NCBI GenBank assembly: GCA_020437395.1
Contig: JAGQWJ010000001.1
Coordinates: forward strand, 120,699 to 184,698
Direction of reading: 5' to 3'
Origin: Ignavibacteriota bacterium
GTDB taxonomy: Bacteria > Bacteroidota > Ignavibacteria > Kapaibacteriales > UBA2268
Length of the DNA: 64,000 nt
Part shown: positions 1 through 8,406 of the stretch, piece after piece
Layout of the letters: each line of letters starts with the position of its first letter
How positions within the stretch are numbered: position 1 is the first letter of the stretch
Made by a program: the position numbers and the translations under genes
Notes under the pieces: model-generated
The model's input: the letters and a program-made list of their open reading frames with translations, nothing else
The model's database searches: none
Told to the model about the DNA's origin: nothing

Positions 1-608
1 TCGTAAAGTGGACTATTTTTTAATATCTGGTTTAGCTCCTGTATTGCCTTGACATTTCCAGGTTCACTTTTAGGATTTGGCTCTGCTATATAACCGAAGC
101 CAAGAGCATTGTCAGCAGCGAATATACCACCTTTACGGATAAGTGGAGTAGTTAGCTCGAAGTAGGTCTTATAACCTTTCTTGTCAGCATCTACGAAAAC
201 GAAATCAAGTTCGTATTCTGGCTTCCATCCAGCTAGAAAATCTTTTGCATCCGCATTTACGACTTCTATTTTGTCTGCTAATCCAGCTTTCTCAGCCATT
301 TGTTCTATAAATCGAGCATTCTTATCAAATATCTCAACAGCTATTAGCTTACCACCTTCGGGTAGTGCCCTTGCCATAGTAATAGCAGAGTAACCAGCTA
401 ATGAGCCAATTTCGAGCACATATTTGGCATTAATTGACTTTAGGAATACTTGCAAAAACTTGCCTTGCTCTTCTGAAATACATATCTCAGGGATTCCTGC
501 TTCTTTCGCTTCGTGTTTTAGTTGTCTAAGAAAATCATCTTCTGACGAGAAATTCTTACGCAAGTATTGGTAAATCTCTTCTGTTACTTGAGTAGGACTT
601 GATGACAT
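1..608 (-). CDS. O-methyltransferase (class I SAM, caffeoyl-CoA type), 3' end cut off
   Basis: The gene starts at 608 and runs off the left edge; about 202 residues are visible. A SAM-binding motif I (VLEIGSLAGYSAITMA, near residue 63) is followed by an acidic strand end (AVEIFDKNA) and the metal-site motif FVFVDADKKGY. This order is typical of the cation-dependent O-methyltransferase 3 family, which methylates small catechol-like or other hydroxylated substrates using S-adenosylmethionine. The start is set by GAGGA six bases upstream of the ATG. It lies 29 bases downstream of the Mce gene and could be co-transcribed with it. The substrate cannot be read from sequence. Confidence 0.85.
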   Translation of the reverse strand, partial: MSSSPTQVTEEIYQYLRKNFSSEDDFLRQLKHEAKEAGIPEICISEEQGKFLQVFLKSINAKYVLEIGSLAGYSAITMARALPEGGKLIAVEIFDKNARFIEQMAEKAGLADKIEVVNADAKDFLAGWKPEYELDFVFVDADKKGYKTYFELTTPLIRKGGIFAADNALGFGYIAEPNPKSEPGNVKAIQELNQILKNSPLY

Positions 609-637
609 ATTTTCCTCTTATTCGGTTTTTTATAATA

Positions 638-1585
638 TTACGGGCGTGTGCCTAATCGTACATTTACGTTGATACCATGTTGGTCGATTTTCTCTACAAA
701 CGTTCCCAAATTATACATAACACTATCCAAGCGTTGAGCTAGTTTTTTGTCATATAGTAGTTTATTGAGTAGCGATTCGTTGCTCTGAATGTCTTCTATT
801 ATTTTGCGAACATCAGCCGTGATTTTAGAAACATCATCCCAACTATTGTCAACTTTATCAATAAGTGTTACGGCTTTTTCGGAAACCTGTTTCATATCTG
901 TGATTATTCGCTCTATATTCGGCTTTTGTTCTTTGACAGCAGAGTTCAATTCTCTTGATAATTCGGATAGATTAGCAATACTCGAGTTGATTGCCACTTC
1001 GTTGACTGCTACCATATTGTTGATTCGTTCCATTGCTTCGGAAGCATTGGTTATTGTTGTTCTTAAATCTGACATTAAAACGGTGTCGCCTAACACACCA
1101 TTTGCATTGACTATCAGAGTGTCTAATCCTCTAACAATTCTTTTCAAATCAACACTAACTTCCCCAACGTCCGCTATTAAGTCGCCCAAATCGGCAGCCG
1201 TTTTTCCTCTAATTATGTAGTCCGCTGGAATAGTTTGCGAAGAATTTCCAGGGAATATTTCAAGTTTCTTACCACCTGTAATCTCTAAAATAGTTATTCG
1301 AGCTGTTGCATCTGTATATATATCATTAGTACCATCTATTAACGCGGTTACAAAAACTGAATCATTTTTATTTTCAATTTTTGTTACCGAACCACGTTCC
1401 ACACCATTGACTACGACTGGTGATGATGGCTTAATACCACCAGAACTTGGAAACATAAAATGTATAGTCTTTTGGTGACCACTTAAAGAAAAACTGTTCC
1501 CTAGCATAACGCCTACAATCAACATTACTATACCGGCTAGGGCTACAAGACCAACTATTAACTCTTTCTTTTTATCAGGATTCAT
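638..1585 (-). CDS. MlaD/Mce family lipid-transport protein
   Basis: 315 residues. One N-terminal membrane anchor (about residues 8-30) precedes a single Mce/MlaD domain (about 38-115, including PSSPVVVNGVERGSV), then a long mostly helical C-terminal region of about 190 residues. Family members form hexameric rings in the periplasm that carry phospholipids or sterols between membranes, fed by an MlaE permease and MlaF ATPase. Neither partner is visible on the 5' side, so this copy looks like an orphan unless partners lie past the left edge. It is longer than Gram-negative MlaD (about 180 residues), as is common in Bacteroidota. Start ATG at 1585. Confidence 0.85.
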   Translation of the reverse strand: MNPDKKKELIVGLVALAGIVMLIVGVMLGNSFSLSGHQKTIHFMFPSSGGIKPSSPVVVNGVERGSVTKIENKNDSVFVTALIDGTNDIYTDATARITILEITGGKKLEIFPGNSSQTIPADYIIRGKTAADLGDLIADVGEVSVDLKRIVRGLDTLIVNANGVLGDTVLMSDLRTTITNASEAMERINNMVAVNEVAINSSIANLSELSRELNSAVKEQKPNIERIITDMKQVSEKAVTLIDKVDNSWDDVSKITADVRKIIEDIQSNESLLNKLLYDKKLAQRLDSVMYNLGTFVEKIDQHGINVNVRLGTRP

Positions 1586-1735
1586 ATTTTTCGTATTTCG
1601 TTTGAATCATTTAAATTATGTTTAAAAATACTATAACTATGCAAATTACCAATTTCTTGCGTTTTTATGATACTATTAATAAAAAAATGATTCAAATCCG
1701 ATGATGTTAATATTAGTTCTGTGTGAAAAAAGAAA

Positions 1736-1766
1736 TGCCCAACACGAAATATCATCGCGTTGGGCA
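1736..1766 (-). terminator. Rho-independent terminator after the 1789-2385 lipoprotein gene
   Basis: TGCCCAAC pairs with GTTGGGCA (8 bp, extendable inward by a further CG/CG pair after one mismatch). On the minus strand it is followed by a T-rich run. It sits 23 bases past the stop of the minus-strand lipoprotein gene. Confidence 0.75.
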
Positions 1767-1788
1767 GAATTTCAATTGTTAAGATTGC

Positions 1789-2385
1789 TTAGAGATTAAA
1801 CTTCTGAGTAGTTATCGGAACACCTTCAAATGTCGCTACTACATCAACTTCTGAAGTCTCGCTCATATCGTTTGTTAACTTCATTGTTAAAGTACCATTA
1901 GTGTAATATGTTCCTATCTGATCAGTTCCTACATAAGTTATTTTACTGATTTCTAAAGTAGCACCATCCGAATTATATACTCCTTCGTCCAAATCTTTGT
2001 TTATATATGAACCCAGTAAAAACTTCCCATCATTTTTTACTAGTTCATATTTACCAGTTTTATACTCTTGTAAAATAGCGTTAAGTTGAAACACATACTT
2101 ACTCTCTATTTGGGAAAAATTTATGATAAACATTTTTGTAATATCTGCATAAGATCCACTCGGAGAATAATCAGAAGGTACATATTTATTATCAACTTTC
2201 TCTATTGTCTTAGTGTCTATTACTTCACCATTGACTTTCGTTACTAATGTGACTTTAGTCGCTGGCAAATTATCACCATCTCCGTCACCATCGCCATTGC
2301 CAACAGGTGTTTTACTATCATCGCTACAAGTCATTATCACCATTCCCATCAATAGTGATATTATAGTTAGTTTAATTATTTTCAT
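1789..2385 (-). CDS. Hypothetical lipoprotein with Gly-Asp repeat
   Basis: About 198 residues, no family recognised. A signal sequence ends in a cysteine (VIMTCSDD), an imperfect lipobox, so it is probably a lipoprotein. A low-complexity GDGDGDGD linker follows directly, then a beta-rich region. An upstream in-frame ATG at 2397 also exists. I chose 2385 because GGAG lies six bases before it and because the upstream ATG would overlap that ribosome site. A strong terminator follows, so it is probably a single-gene unit. Confidence 0.65.
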   Translation of the reverse strand: MKIIKLTIISLLMGMVIMTCSDDSKTPVGNGDGDGDGDNLPATKVTLVTKVNGEVIDTKTIEKVDNKYVPSDYSPSGSYADITKMFIINFSQIESKYVFQLNAILQEYKTGKYELVKNDGKFLLGSYINKDLDEGVYNSDGATLEISKITYVGTDQIGTYYTNGTLTMKLTNDMSETSEVDVVATFEGVPITTQKFNL

Positions 2386-2473
2386 AACTATCTCCATATA
2401 ATATAAGTGTATTAAAGCTCAATTTAATACTTTTTTGTATTATTTGCAACTCATTAAAAGATAGACACCTATA

Positions 2474-3211
2474 CTACCTATGCCTAATAGCTTCCAGTAT
2501 CGTTTCACTACTATTCAGTCCAAATCTAGTTTCCATTAGCACCTCAAAATCTAATACGTTTACTCTGAACCCTACCTCTTCTAAACGTGACTTTAAACCT
2601 GGCACAGAATAAATCCGCAAATGATCCGATTGACCGAAATGTTCTAATCTTCCTTCTGGAGTGGTTATTTCTGGATTTTCATATATTTCACCTTCTTTGT
2701 ATGGTGTTTGAATATAGCACTTGCCACCAAGTTTTAACACTCTGTAAAGCTCACCCATTGCCTTTTTGTCATCGGGTATATGCTCTAATACGTGATAGCA
2801 GATAACAATATCAAAACTACTATCTGGTTCATCAATTGCTTGTATATCGTGCTTTTTATCTGCCTCGAACTCATCTTCGTAATCTGTTGTTATGTAGTTT
2901 TTGGGATTGCTATTAGCTATTTTATTTCTCATACTTTTGGAGGGAGAGAAATGCAGTATGTCTTTGCCAGATACTTCTTGCTCAATTATCTGCCATAGTC
3001 GGCGAGTTCGTGGCAAACTGCCACACTTCGGACAAAGTTTGTTCCCATTACTTAGGACTATAAACTTGTTCATTGTAAAATTGCAGATGTTGCATTCGTA
3101 AGCATTACCCCTGTACGAGAGGGAGACAAATAGTCGCAATAATTTATCGTTCTTCCTAATGAAGGAAGTTGGTACTATGCTCTTGACAAGCTTTTTTATA
3201 AATTCGTACAT
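2474..3211 (-). CDS. SAM-dependent methyltransferase with N-terminal zinc ribbon
   Basis: 245 residues. The N-terminal third carries two CxxC pairs (CNIC and CPKC, about residues 39-68), a zinc-ribbon arrangement. The rest is a Methyltransf_11-type Rossmann domain: FDIVICYHVLEHIPD is the post-II/motif III signature and LYRVLKLGGKCYIQTP is the standard late strand. Motif I (ILHFSPSKSM) lacks the usual glycine-rich loop, so cofactor binding is either unusual or weakened. Zinc-ribbon methyltransferases of this layout often occur in surface-polysaccharide loci, but no such locus is seen here. The target is unknown. Confidence 0.75.
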   Translation of the reverse strand: MYEFIKKLVKSIVPTSFIRKNDKLLRLFVSLSYRGNAYECNICNFTMNKFIVLSNGNKLCPKCGSLPRTRRLWQIIEQEVSGKDILHFSPSKSMRNKIANSNPKNYITTDYEDEFEADKKHDIQAIDEPDSSFDIVICYHVLEHIPDDKKAMGELYRVLKLGGKCYIQTPYKEGEIYENPEITTPEGRLEHFGQSDHLRIYSVPGLKSRLEEVGFRVNVLDFEVLMETRFGLNSSETILEAIRHR

Positions 3212-3271
3212 TAAATGGATTGTTTATTTTTTTTGAAATTCAAATTAAACAATTTTGTTGTTAATATTCGG

Positions 3272-4423
3272 CTAGTCTATAAACTCGATTTTGATGTAAG
3301 AGTTATTTACGTCACATGATTGAAAATTCCAATTAGTGTAATGACCTAAGCAACCATAATTTGAATATATCTGATTCTCTGATGAAATCATTGCATTTAG
3401 CTCTTTATAGAACTCAAATATTATATTCTCACTACTCAAGCTATAAGTTACTGATTTTTCGAAGTTAAACACCAAAAACTGCGATTCATCATGAAATCCA
3501 TATATATTACCAGTCCTTACATTAGATTCTTTAGTTAATCTAAAATTGCTAATAGTTTGATTCAAAGTGTCTATATCAAATTGAATCTTATGCTTATCGA
3601 AATTGTATTCATCTTCATTTTTATAATATTTCACTAGATTTACTTTACCATTTCTTATAACCAAAGTATCAATTAAAATCTCTGTAATGTCATTACTACG
3701 GGTATATTTTATTTCTGGATCCTGATGTACTTTTATGCTATAATCCGAAATATAGTTTTTAATAAATAAAGTCACCCTAATATGTTTTCCATCAAAAGCA
3801 CTAGTTATAGTTGACATATCCAACTCAACAACGGTATCCTTTGTTAGAGCTTTGGTATAGTAATTCTTAGGTTTGAAGCCATCAGAGTAGATAGTAAAAC
3901 GATAGTCAAATTGTGATTGTACTTCGTTTTCTTTTACCAATGAGCTGGGTGAATTAGATGAAGATAGTAGCCGTATATCTTGTCCATTGCTTGGTGTATT
4001 TTTTACAAAAGTTTGTGATTTGTTTCCTGTTCTAATAGCATATACACCTTGGGGTAAACCTGCAACATTGAGTGATACATTTCCTGAAATTACGGTTGAA
4101 GATTTATAGTGGACTTTGCCACTAATATCGGAGACTACTAGTTCAGAACTATTAGTATTGATGTTTAGAATATCTTCCACAGGGTTAGGGTAGAGCTGTA
4201 AACTATATTCATTCGTCTGCTCTTCTACCGAGCTTACTGTCTCGAAGAAAAGTGAATCAGTTAAGTATAGCTTCTCTTCACCAGTATTCATATCGTGGAC
4301 TAATATGCTATCTATTGGTAATTCTTCATTATAATACCTATCCATTGCTACAAACTTAATGGAATGGGACCAGAGGGGTGAAACTATGAGTAGAAACGCG
4401 AATATGATTAATAGCTTTTTCAT
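3272..4423 (-). CDS. Secreted protein with internal T9SS type A-like domain (tandem paralogue B)
   Basis: 383 residues. A signal peptide (to about SHS, residue 21) is followed by a short beta domain (about 22-70), then a complete sorting-type module at about 77-141: LYPNPVEDILNI, DISGKVHYKS, LPQGVYAIR. About 240 more residues follow, whereas true T9SS sorting domains sit at the extreme C-terminus. The first 203 residues match the upstream neighbour at about 180 positions; the rest is strongly divergent until the shared last nine residues (SYIKIEFID). Its ATG shares one base with the upstream stop (TAATG), implying translational coupling. Function unknown; an exported or surface protein is the safe reading. 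Confidence 0.7.
   Translation of the reverse strand: MKKLLIIFAFLLIVSPLWSHSIKFVAMDRYYNEELPIDSILVHDMNTGEEKLYLTDSLFFETVSSVEEQTNEYSLQLYPNPVEDILNINTNSSELVVSDISGKVHYKSSTVISGNVSLNVAGLPQGVYAIRTGNKSQTFVKNTPSNGQDIRLLSSSNSPSSLVKENEVQSQFDYRFTIYSDGFKPKNYYTKALTKDTVVELDMSTITSAFDGKHIRVTLFIKNYISDYSIKVHQDPEIKYTRSNDITEILIDTLVIRNGKVNLVKYYKNEDEYNFDKHKIQFDIDTLNQTISNFRLTKESNVRTGNIYGFHDESQFLVFNFEKSVTYSLSSENIIFEFYKELNAMISSENQIYSNYGCLGHYTNWNFQSCDVNNSYIKIEFID
3815..4423 (-). repeat. Conserved 5' module of tandem paralogues, copy B
   Basis: This 609-base segment encodes residues 1-203 of paralogue B. It is nearly identical to 4972-5580, with long exact stretches (for example around 3815-3880 against 4972-5040). Similarity drops abruptly at the codon after VELDM. 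Confidence 0.8.
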
Positions 4424-5580
4424 TAGTCTATAAACTCGATTTTGATGTAGGATTTGGCTCTATCAAAGGAACCAAATGAAGTGAAATCGAAATGACCTGG
4501 ACAATTATAAGAAGTAATTTCTTCTCTACTATAATTATGCTCGAAATCGAATTTATCTAAACTAATTAGGAGAAAAACTCTATTACCATCATTATAATCA
4601 ATTGAATTAGCAAAAGAAAAACTATAATTCAATTCATCAACATATGATTTAGAATCATCATTCTTAAAATTCCGATAATTATTGTTATAATTCATATTCA
4701 AAATTGTTTTATTCATTGTATCTATCAAGAAATCTAATTTATTCGAATGATACTTAGAAGTTCCTTGATTCTCTTCTTTATAAAATAACTCGATTTTATT
4801 ATTTCTAATTACTATTGAATCCTCATATTCAAAGCTTCTATCTTCAATTTCATTTTTATAAATATAGTTACCTTGTGTGTAATGAGAATATGAAGAGTAT
4901 TTAACATCAACATCTTTCAAATAAATTTCAAAGCGCATCTTGTTACCAAAAAGAGAAATACTATTGGCAATCATATCCAACTCAACAACGGTATCCTTTG
5001 TTAGAGCTTTGGTATAGTAATTCTTAGGTTTGAAACCATCAGAGTAGATAGTAAAACGATTGTCAAATTGTGATTGGACTTCGACTTCCTTTACCAATGA
5101 ACTTTGTGAATTAGACGAAGAAAGTAGCCTTACATCTTGTCCATTGCTTGGTGTGTTTTTTATAAAAGTTTGGGATTTGTTTCCTGTTCTAATAGCATAT
5201 ACACCTTGGAGTAAACCTGCTACATTGAGTGAGACATTTCCGGAGATTACGGTCGAAGATTTATAGTGGACTTTGCCACTAATATCAGAGATTATTATTT
5301 CAGAACTATTAGTATTGATGTTTAGAATATCTTCTACTGGATTGGGATAAAGGTGAAGACTATTTTCATTCGTCAGCTCTTCTACAGAGCTTACAGTCTC
5401 GAAGAAAAGTGAATCAGTTTGGTATAGCTTTTCTTCACCAGTATTCATATCGTGGACTAATATGCTATCTATTGGTACTACTTCTTCATAATACCTATCC
5501 ATTGCCACAAACTTAATGGAATGTGACAAGAGGGGTGAAACTATGAGCAATAATGCGTATATTAATATTAAGTTTTTCAT
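4423..5580 (-). CDS. Secreted protein with internal T9SS type A-like domain (tandem paralogue A)
   Basis: 385 residues and the first gene of the two-gene unit with 3272-4423. Same layout: signal peptide, beta domain, sorting-type module at about 77-141 (HLYPNPVEDILNI, DISGKVHY, QGVYAIRTG), then a variable region from residue 204 on rich in Asn, Tyr and Asp. The variable regions of the two copies still share a C-x-GH spot (NCPGHFDF here) and the identical tail SYIKIEFID, so they are diverged versions of one fold rather than unrelated domains. Function unknown. Confidence 0.7.
   Translation of the reverse strand: MKNLILIYALLLIVSPLLSHSIKFVAMDRYYEEVVPIDSILVHDMNTGEEKLYQTDSLFFETVSSVEELTNENSLHLYPNPVEDILNINTNSSEIIISDISGKVHYKSSTVISGNVSLNVAGLLQGVYAIRTGNKSQTFIKNTPSNGQDVRLLSSSNSQSSLVKEVEVQSQFDNRFTIYSDGFKPKNYYTKALTKDTVVELDMIANSISLFGNKMRFEIYLKDVDVKYSSYSHYTQGNYIYKNEIEDRSFEYEDSIVIRNNKIELFYKEENQGTSKYHSNKLDFLIDTMNKTILNMNYNNNYRNFKNDDSKSYVDELNYSFSFANSIDYNDGNRVFLLISLDKFDFEHNYSREEITSYNCPGHFDFTSFGSFDRAKSYIKIEFID
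4972..5580 (-). repeat. Conserved 5' module of tandem paralogues, copy A
   Basis: This is the partner of 3815-4423. By eye about 180 of 203 encoded residues are identical, and most differences lie in the signal peptide and residues 32-97. Confidence 0.8.
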
Positions 5581-5663
5581 CTTTTGTCTCCTTTATAATT
5601 ATAAAGACACATGAACACGAAAAACGTCTCAAAAAAGTCACAGTTTTTTTAGAAAACTATTAG

Positions 5664-6776
5664 CTAATCCCTAGGTATATTTCTATCGTCAACTTTTGTT
5701 GAGGTTTTTAGCTCATGGTTGAAACGAAGATCGTAGTAATAGTCGGCTTTGGGTAGTGGTATTACCATTGTTCCTGATTTGTCAACAAATCCAACTTGCT
5801 CACCATCAACAACCCATGCAAGTCCGTTTTCTCCAAAGCTCTCGGCATAGTCAAAATTCTTACTAAACAAGAATTGACCTGTAGAGTCTATATATCCCCA
5901 TCTGCTGCCGTACATAACTACTGCAGCACCATTTCTAAAGCTCTTAGCGTGATCAAACCGAAAATCAGTTATCTGCAAACCCTTACTGTCTAACATTGCC
6001 CATCTCATCACATAATTATCATCATAGAATCCAGCCATTGTTCTGTCTTCATTCATATTATAAGCCTCATCATAGATTTTTTGAATAGTAACAACACCAT
6101 ATTTATTTATGAAACCAATTTTACCAGTAGCAGTATCGGCAACTCGAGCTAATCCATTGTTAAAATTTGAAGGGATATCTAATATAAAATCGATAATCTG
6201 GTTCCCTTCTTTATCGATGAACCCAACTTTATAATTATCATTAGAAACTGCTGCAAGACCTTCGCTGAATGCGTAACCGACAATATTCTCATCAAGTGGA
6301 ATAGCTATTTTTCCAGATTGATCTATATAACCACGTTCACCGTCTTTCATAACATAAGCCAGTCCTTCGCTGAAACTCAAAGCATCTCTATACTGAATTT
6401 CTTTGAACACCTTACCTGTTGAATCTACGTAGCCAAATTCGAACATTTCTTCTTCGGGGTTGACGGGATTGAAAATAACAGCTTTACCTTCATTGAATGG
6501 AACGCCCTGTTCAGCATTTGTCCTAATTTTTATTTTGCCTGTATTGTCAAAATACACCCATGTCAGTTTTCTATCAAGAATAACCTGAGCTCCAATTAGC
6601 CCTTCTGAATAACCACCAACATCAGTGATTCCACCAGCCCTAAACATCTGTTTACCATCGGAATTGATAAATGTCCATTCCTGCCCTTGTTTATAAGCGA
6701 CCAAGGGAGTTTGTGCAAATGAATCAAAAATAAATAAAGCAAATATTGAAATTAGTAGTGTAAATTTGAGTTTCAT
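5664..6776 (-). CDS. WG-repeat protein, exported
   Basis: 370 residues with a signal peptide (ending about SFAQ, residue 22) and at least six WG-type repeats, seen as recurring W/F/YG-F/Y-I/V-D-x-x-G units such as GYIDQSGKIAIPL, GFIDKEGNQIIDF, WGYIDSTGQFLFS and VGFVDKSGTMVIPL. WG-repeat proteins form beta-propeller-like binding scaffolds, and their partners are mostly unknown. A Bacteroidota-type -7 element lies upstream at 6851-6859. There is no sorting domain, so a periplasmic or inner-surface location is more likely than T9SS export. Confidence 0.85.
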   Translation of the reverse strand: MKLKFTLLISIFALFIFDSFAQTPLVAYKQGQEWTFINSDGKQMFRAGGITDVGGYSEGLIGAQVILDRKLTWVYFDNTGKIKIRTNAEQGVPFNEGKAVIFNPVNPEEEMFEFGYVDSTGKVFKEIQYRDALSFSEGLAYVMKDGERGYIDQSGKIAIPLDENIVGYAFSEGLAAVSNDNYKVGFIDKEGNQIIDFILDIPSNFNNGLARVADTATGKIGFINKYGVVTIQKIYDEAYNMNEDRTMAGFYDDNYVMRWAMLDSKGLQITDFRFDHAKSFRNGAAVVMYGSRWGYIDSTGQFLFSKNFDYAESFGENGLAWVVDGEQVGFVDKSGTMVIPLPKADYYYDLRFNHELKTSTKVDDRNIPRD

Positions 6777-6850
6777 AGTTCAGAATTAATATGTTTAAGG
6801 ATGCATATTTATACGGAAAAACAAAGGATTAGTTAAGTTTTCTTCCAATT

Positions 6851-6859
6851 GCAAATATA
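6851..6859 (-). promoter_or_regulatory. Candidate Bacteroidota -7 element (TATATTTGC) for the WG-repeat gene
   Basis: On the minus strand TATATTTGC matches TAnnTTTG exactly, 75 bases before the ATG at 6776. No clear -33 TTTG box was found at the usual spacing. Confidence 0.4.
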
Positions 6860-6886
6860 AGACTTCTAATTTGATTAAAAATTCGT

Positions 6887-6895
6887 TAATTTTGC
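6887..6895 (+). promoter_or_regulatory. Candidate -7 element (TAATTTTGC) for the GT5-like operon
   Basis: TAATTTTGC matches TAnnTTTG and lies 33 bases upstream of the ATG at 6928. It is divergent from the element at 6851-6859, so both promoters would share this short intergenic region. Confidence 0.4.
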
Positions 6896-6927
6896 AACTT
6901 ACGTACATTTAATTAAATCAGAAAGTT

Positions 6928-8403
6928 ATGGCAAAAGAATTAAGTGTTTTGTTTGTTACTCCCGAGGTATATCCTTTTTCGAACGAAACTACGATCGCGG
7001 ATTTTTCTTATTCGTACACGTTAGCTCTCCGAGAGTTAGGACATGACGCAAGGATAATGATGCCCAAATTTGGAAATGTCTCGGAAAGAAGAAACAGAAT
7101 ACATGAGATCAACAGGTTGAAAGAATTGACATTCGATATGGGGGGTGAGCAGATTATTGGCTCAATCAAATCTTCATCGATAAGTAATTCGAGAAACAAA
7201 GTACAAGCATATATAACGACAAATCAAAACTATTTTGATTCGTTCAAAGGTGCATATCATGATCAAAAGACATGGGAAGAGCATCCTGATAGTTTAGAAA
7301 GATTTATATTCTTCAGTAAAACAGTAATCGATACATGTGTTTTGCTGAATTGGTTCCCACAAGTTATTCACTGTTTTGGCTGGCAAACTGCACTTATTCC
7401 TGCCTATGCTAAAACATTATATCCTAAAGAATTCAAAAAGACAAAATTTGTATTCACAACAAATGATTTCGCTGATCAGGGAATAGCCAAAATTTCAAAA
7501 TTTGGACTTTTGGGTTTACCAGATAAAATGAAAACAGACTTCACTTTCAACAAAGAATTGAATATGATGAAAGGTGGTTTGATCTATGCCGACAAGATAA
7601 CAACAATTAGTGTTGGATACGGTGAAGAAGTACTCAAAGATGAGTCGTTGTCAAACGGATTGATCAAAAAAATAACGGATTTCAAAAAGAAATTTGCTGC
7701 AATTGACAGCAGAATAGACACTTGGACTTGGAATCCTTCGCAAGATGACACTTTGGTAGCAAAGTATGATGAAGAATTTGTCGATTTCAAATATCACAAT
7801 AAAGTTGATTTGGTCAACAAATTTGGATTAGAGTTCCATCCGAAAACTCCACTTATTGCAATCAATGTAAAAATAGATAATAAGCAAGATTTGAAACTTT
7901 TTATCGATTCAGCCGATACTCTGTTTAAAGAAAATTTACAAGTTGTACTTTTGGGTCCTGGTGATAAGGAATTGAAAAAAGAATTAGACGCTATAGAGAA
8001 AAAGTATCCTTCTAAATTCAAATTCAAACTAGGGTTCTCTGAGGCATTGAACTCGGAAGTGGAAGCTGGCAGCGATATGTATTTGATTACTGCTGAAAAG
8101 CCAACAACCGCAGCTAAGTTTATGCAAGCCTGCTTATATGGCTCTGTTCCGATTGTTCACAACGCAGGGATAATAAAAGAACTTGCTGAGCCGTTCAATG
8201 ACGAAGAATTCGAAGGAAATTCATTTTTATTCGAAGAGTACACAACGGAATCGTTGATGGAAGCGGTAAGAAAAGCGTTAGAACTTTTCAGCGATAAAGA
8301 TGATTGGATTACAATAGCTAGAAATAGTATGCTTGAAGATTTCAGTTGGAAAGAAAACATAAAGCAATACGACAGTTTATATAAAAAGCTTTTTAAAAGT
8401 TAG
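6928..8403 (+). CDS. GT5 glycogen/starch synthase-like protein, catalytic motifs degraded
   Basis: 491 residues, the usual size of bacterial GlgA. The N-terminus (VLFVTPEVYPF, then LALRELGHDARIMMPKFGN) and VIHCFGWQTALIPAYAK clearly match the GT5 starch-synthase catalytic domain, and a second Rossmann half follows from about 300. The residues that make the family work are missing. The KxGG loop that should follow PEVYPF reads NETT. The Arg-Lys segment of the second domain (normally GRLxxQKG) reads NVKIDNKQ. The E-x-x-GL motif reads KPTTAAKF. Glycogen synthesis from ADP-glucose is therefore doubtful; a structural or regulatory role is more likely. It heads a tight cluster with the two envelope genes downstream. 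Confidence 0.75.
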   Translation: MAKELSVLFVTPEVYPFSNETTIADFSYSYTLALRELGHDARIMMPKFGNVSERRNRIHEINRLKELTFDMGGEQIIGSIKSSSISNSRNKVQAYITTNQNYFDSFKGAYHDQKTWEEHPDSLERFIFFSKTVIDTCVLLNWFPQVIHCFGWQTALIPAYAKTLYPKEFKKTKFVFTTNDFADQGIAKISKFGLLGLPDKMKTDFTFNKELNMMKGGLIYADKITTISVGYGEEVLKDESLSNGLIKKITDFKKKFAAIDSRIDTWTWNPSQDDTLVAKYDEEFVDFKYHNKVDLVNKFGLEFHPKTPLIAINVKIDNKQDLKLFIDSADTLFKENLQVVLLGPGDKELKKELDAIEKKYPSKFKFKLGFSEALNSEVEAGSDMYLITAEKPTTAAKFMQACLYGSVPIVHNAGIIKELAEPFNDEEFEGNSFLFEEYTTESLMEAVRKALELFSDKDDWITIARNSMLEDFSWKENIKQYDSLYKKLFKS

Positions 8404-8406
8404 AAG

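Noticed and set aside
789-1220. 143-residue plus-strand frame inside the Mce gene
   Set aside because: It is antisense to the helical part of the Mce protein and looks like a composition artefact.
2281-2310. GGNGAT microsatellite (Gly-Asp repeat) as a phase-variation switch
   Set aside because: The repeat unit is six bases, so gain or loss of units keeps the frame and would only change linker length.
3272-5580. Tandem near-identical genes considered as an insertion element or assembly duplication
   Set aside because: There is no transposase or terminal inverted repeat, and the two copies differ throughout their 3' halves, so a collapsed or duplicated assembly is unlikely.
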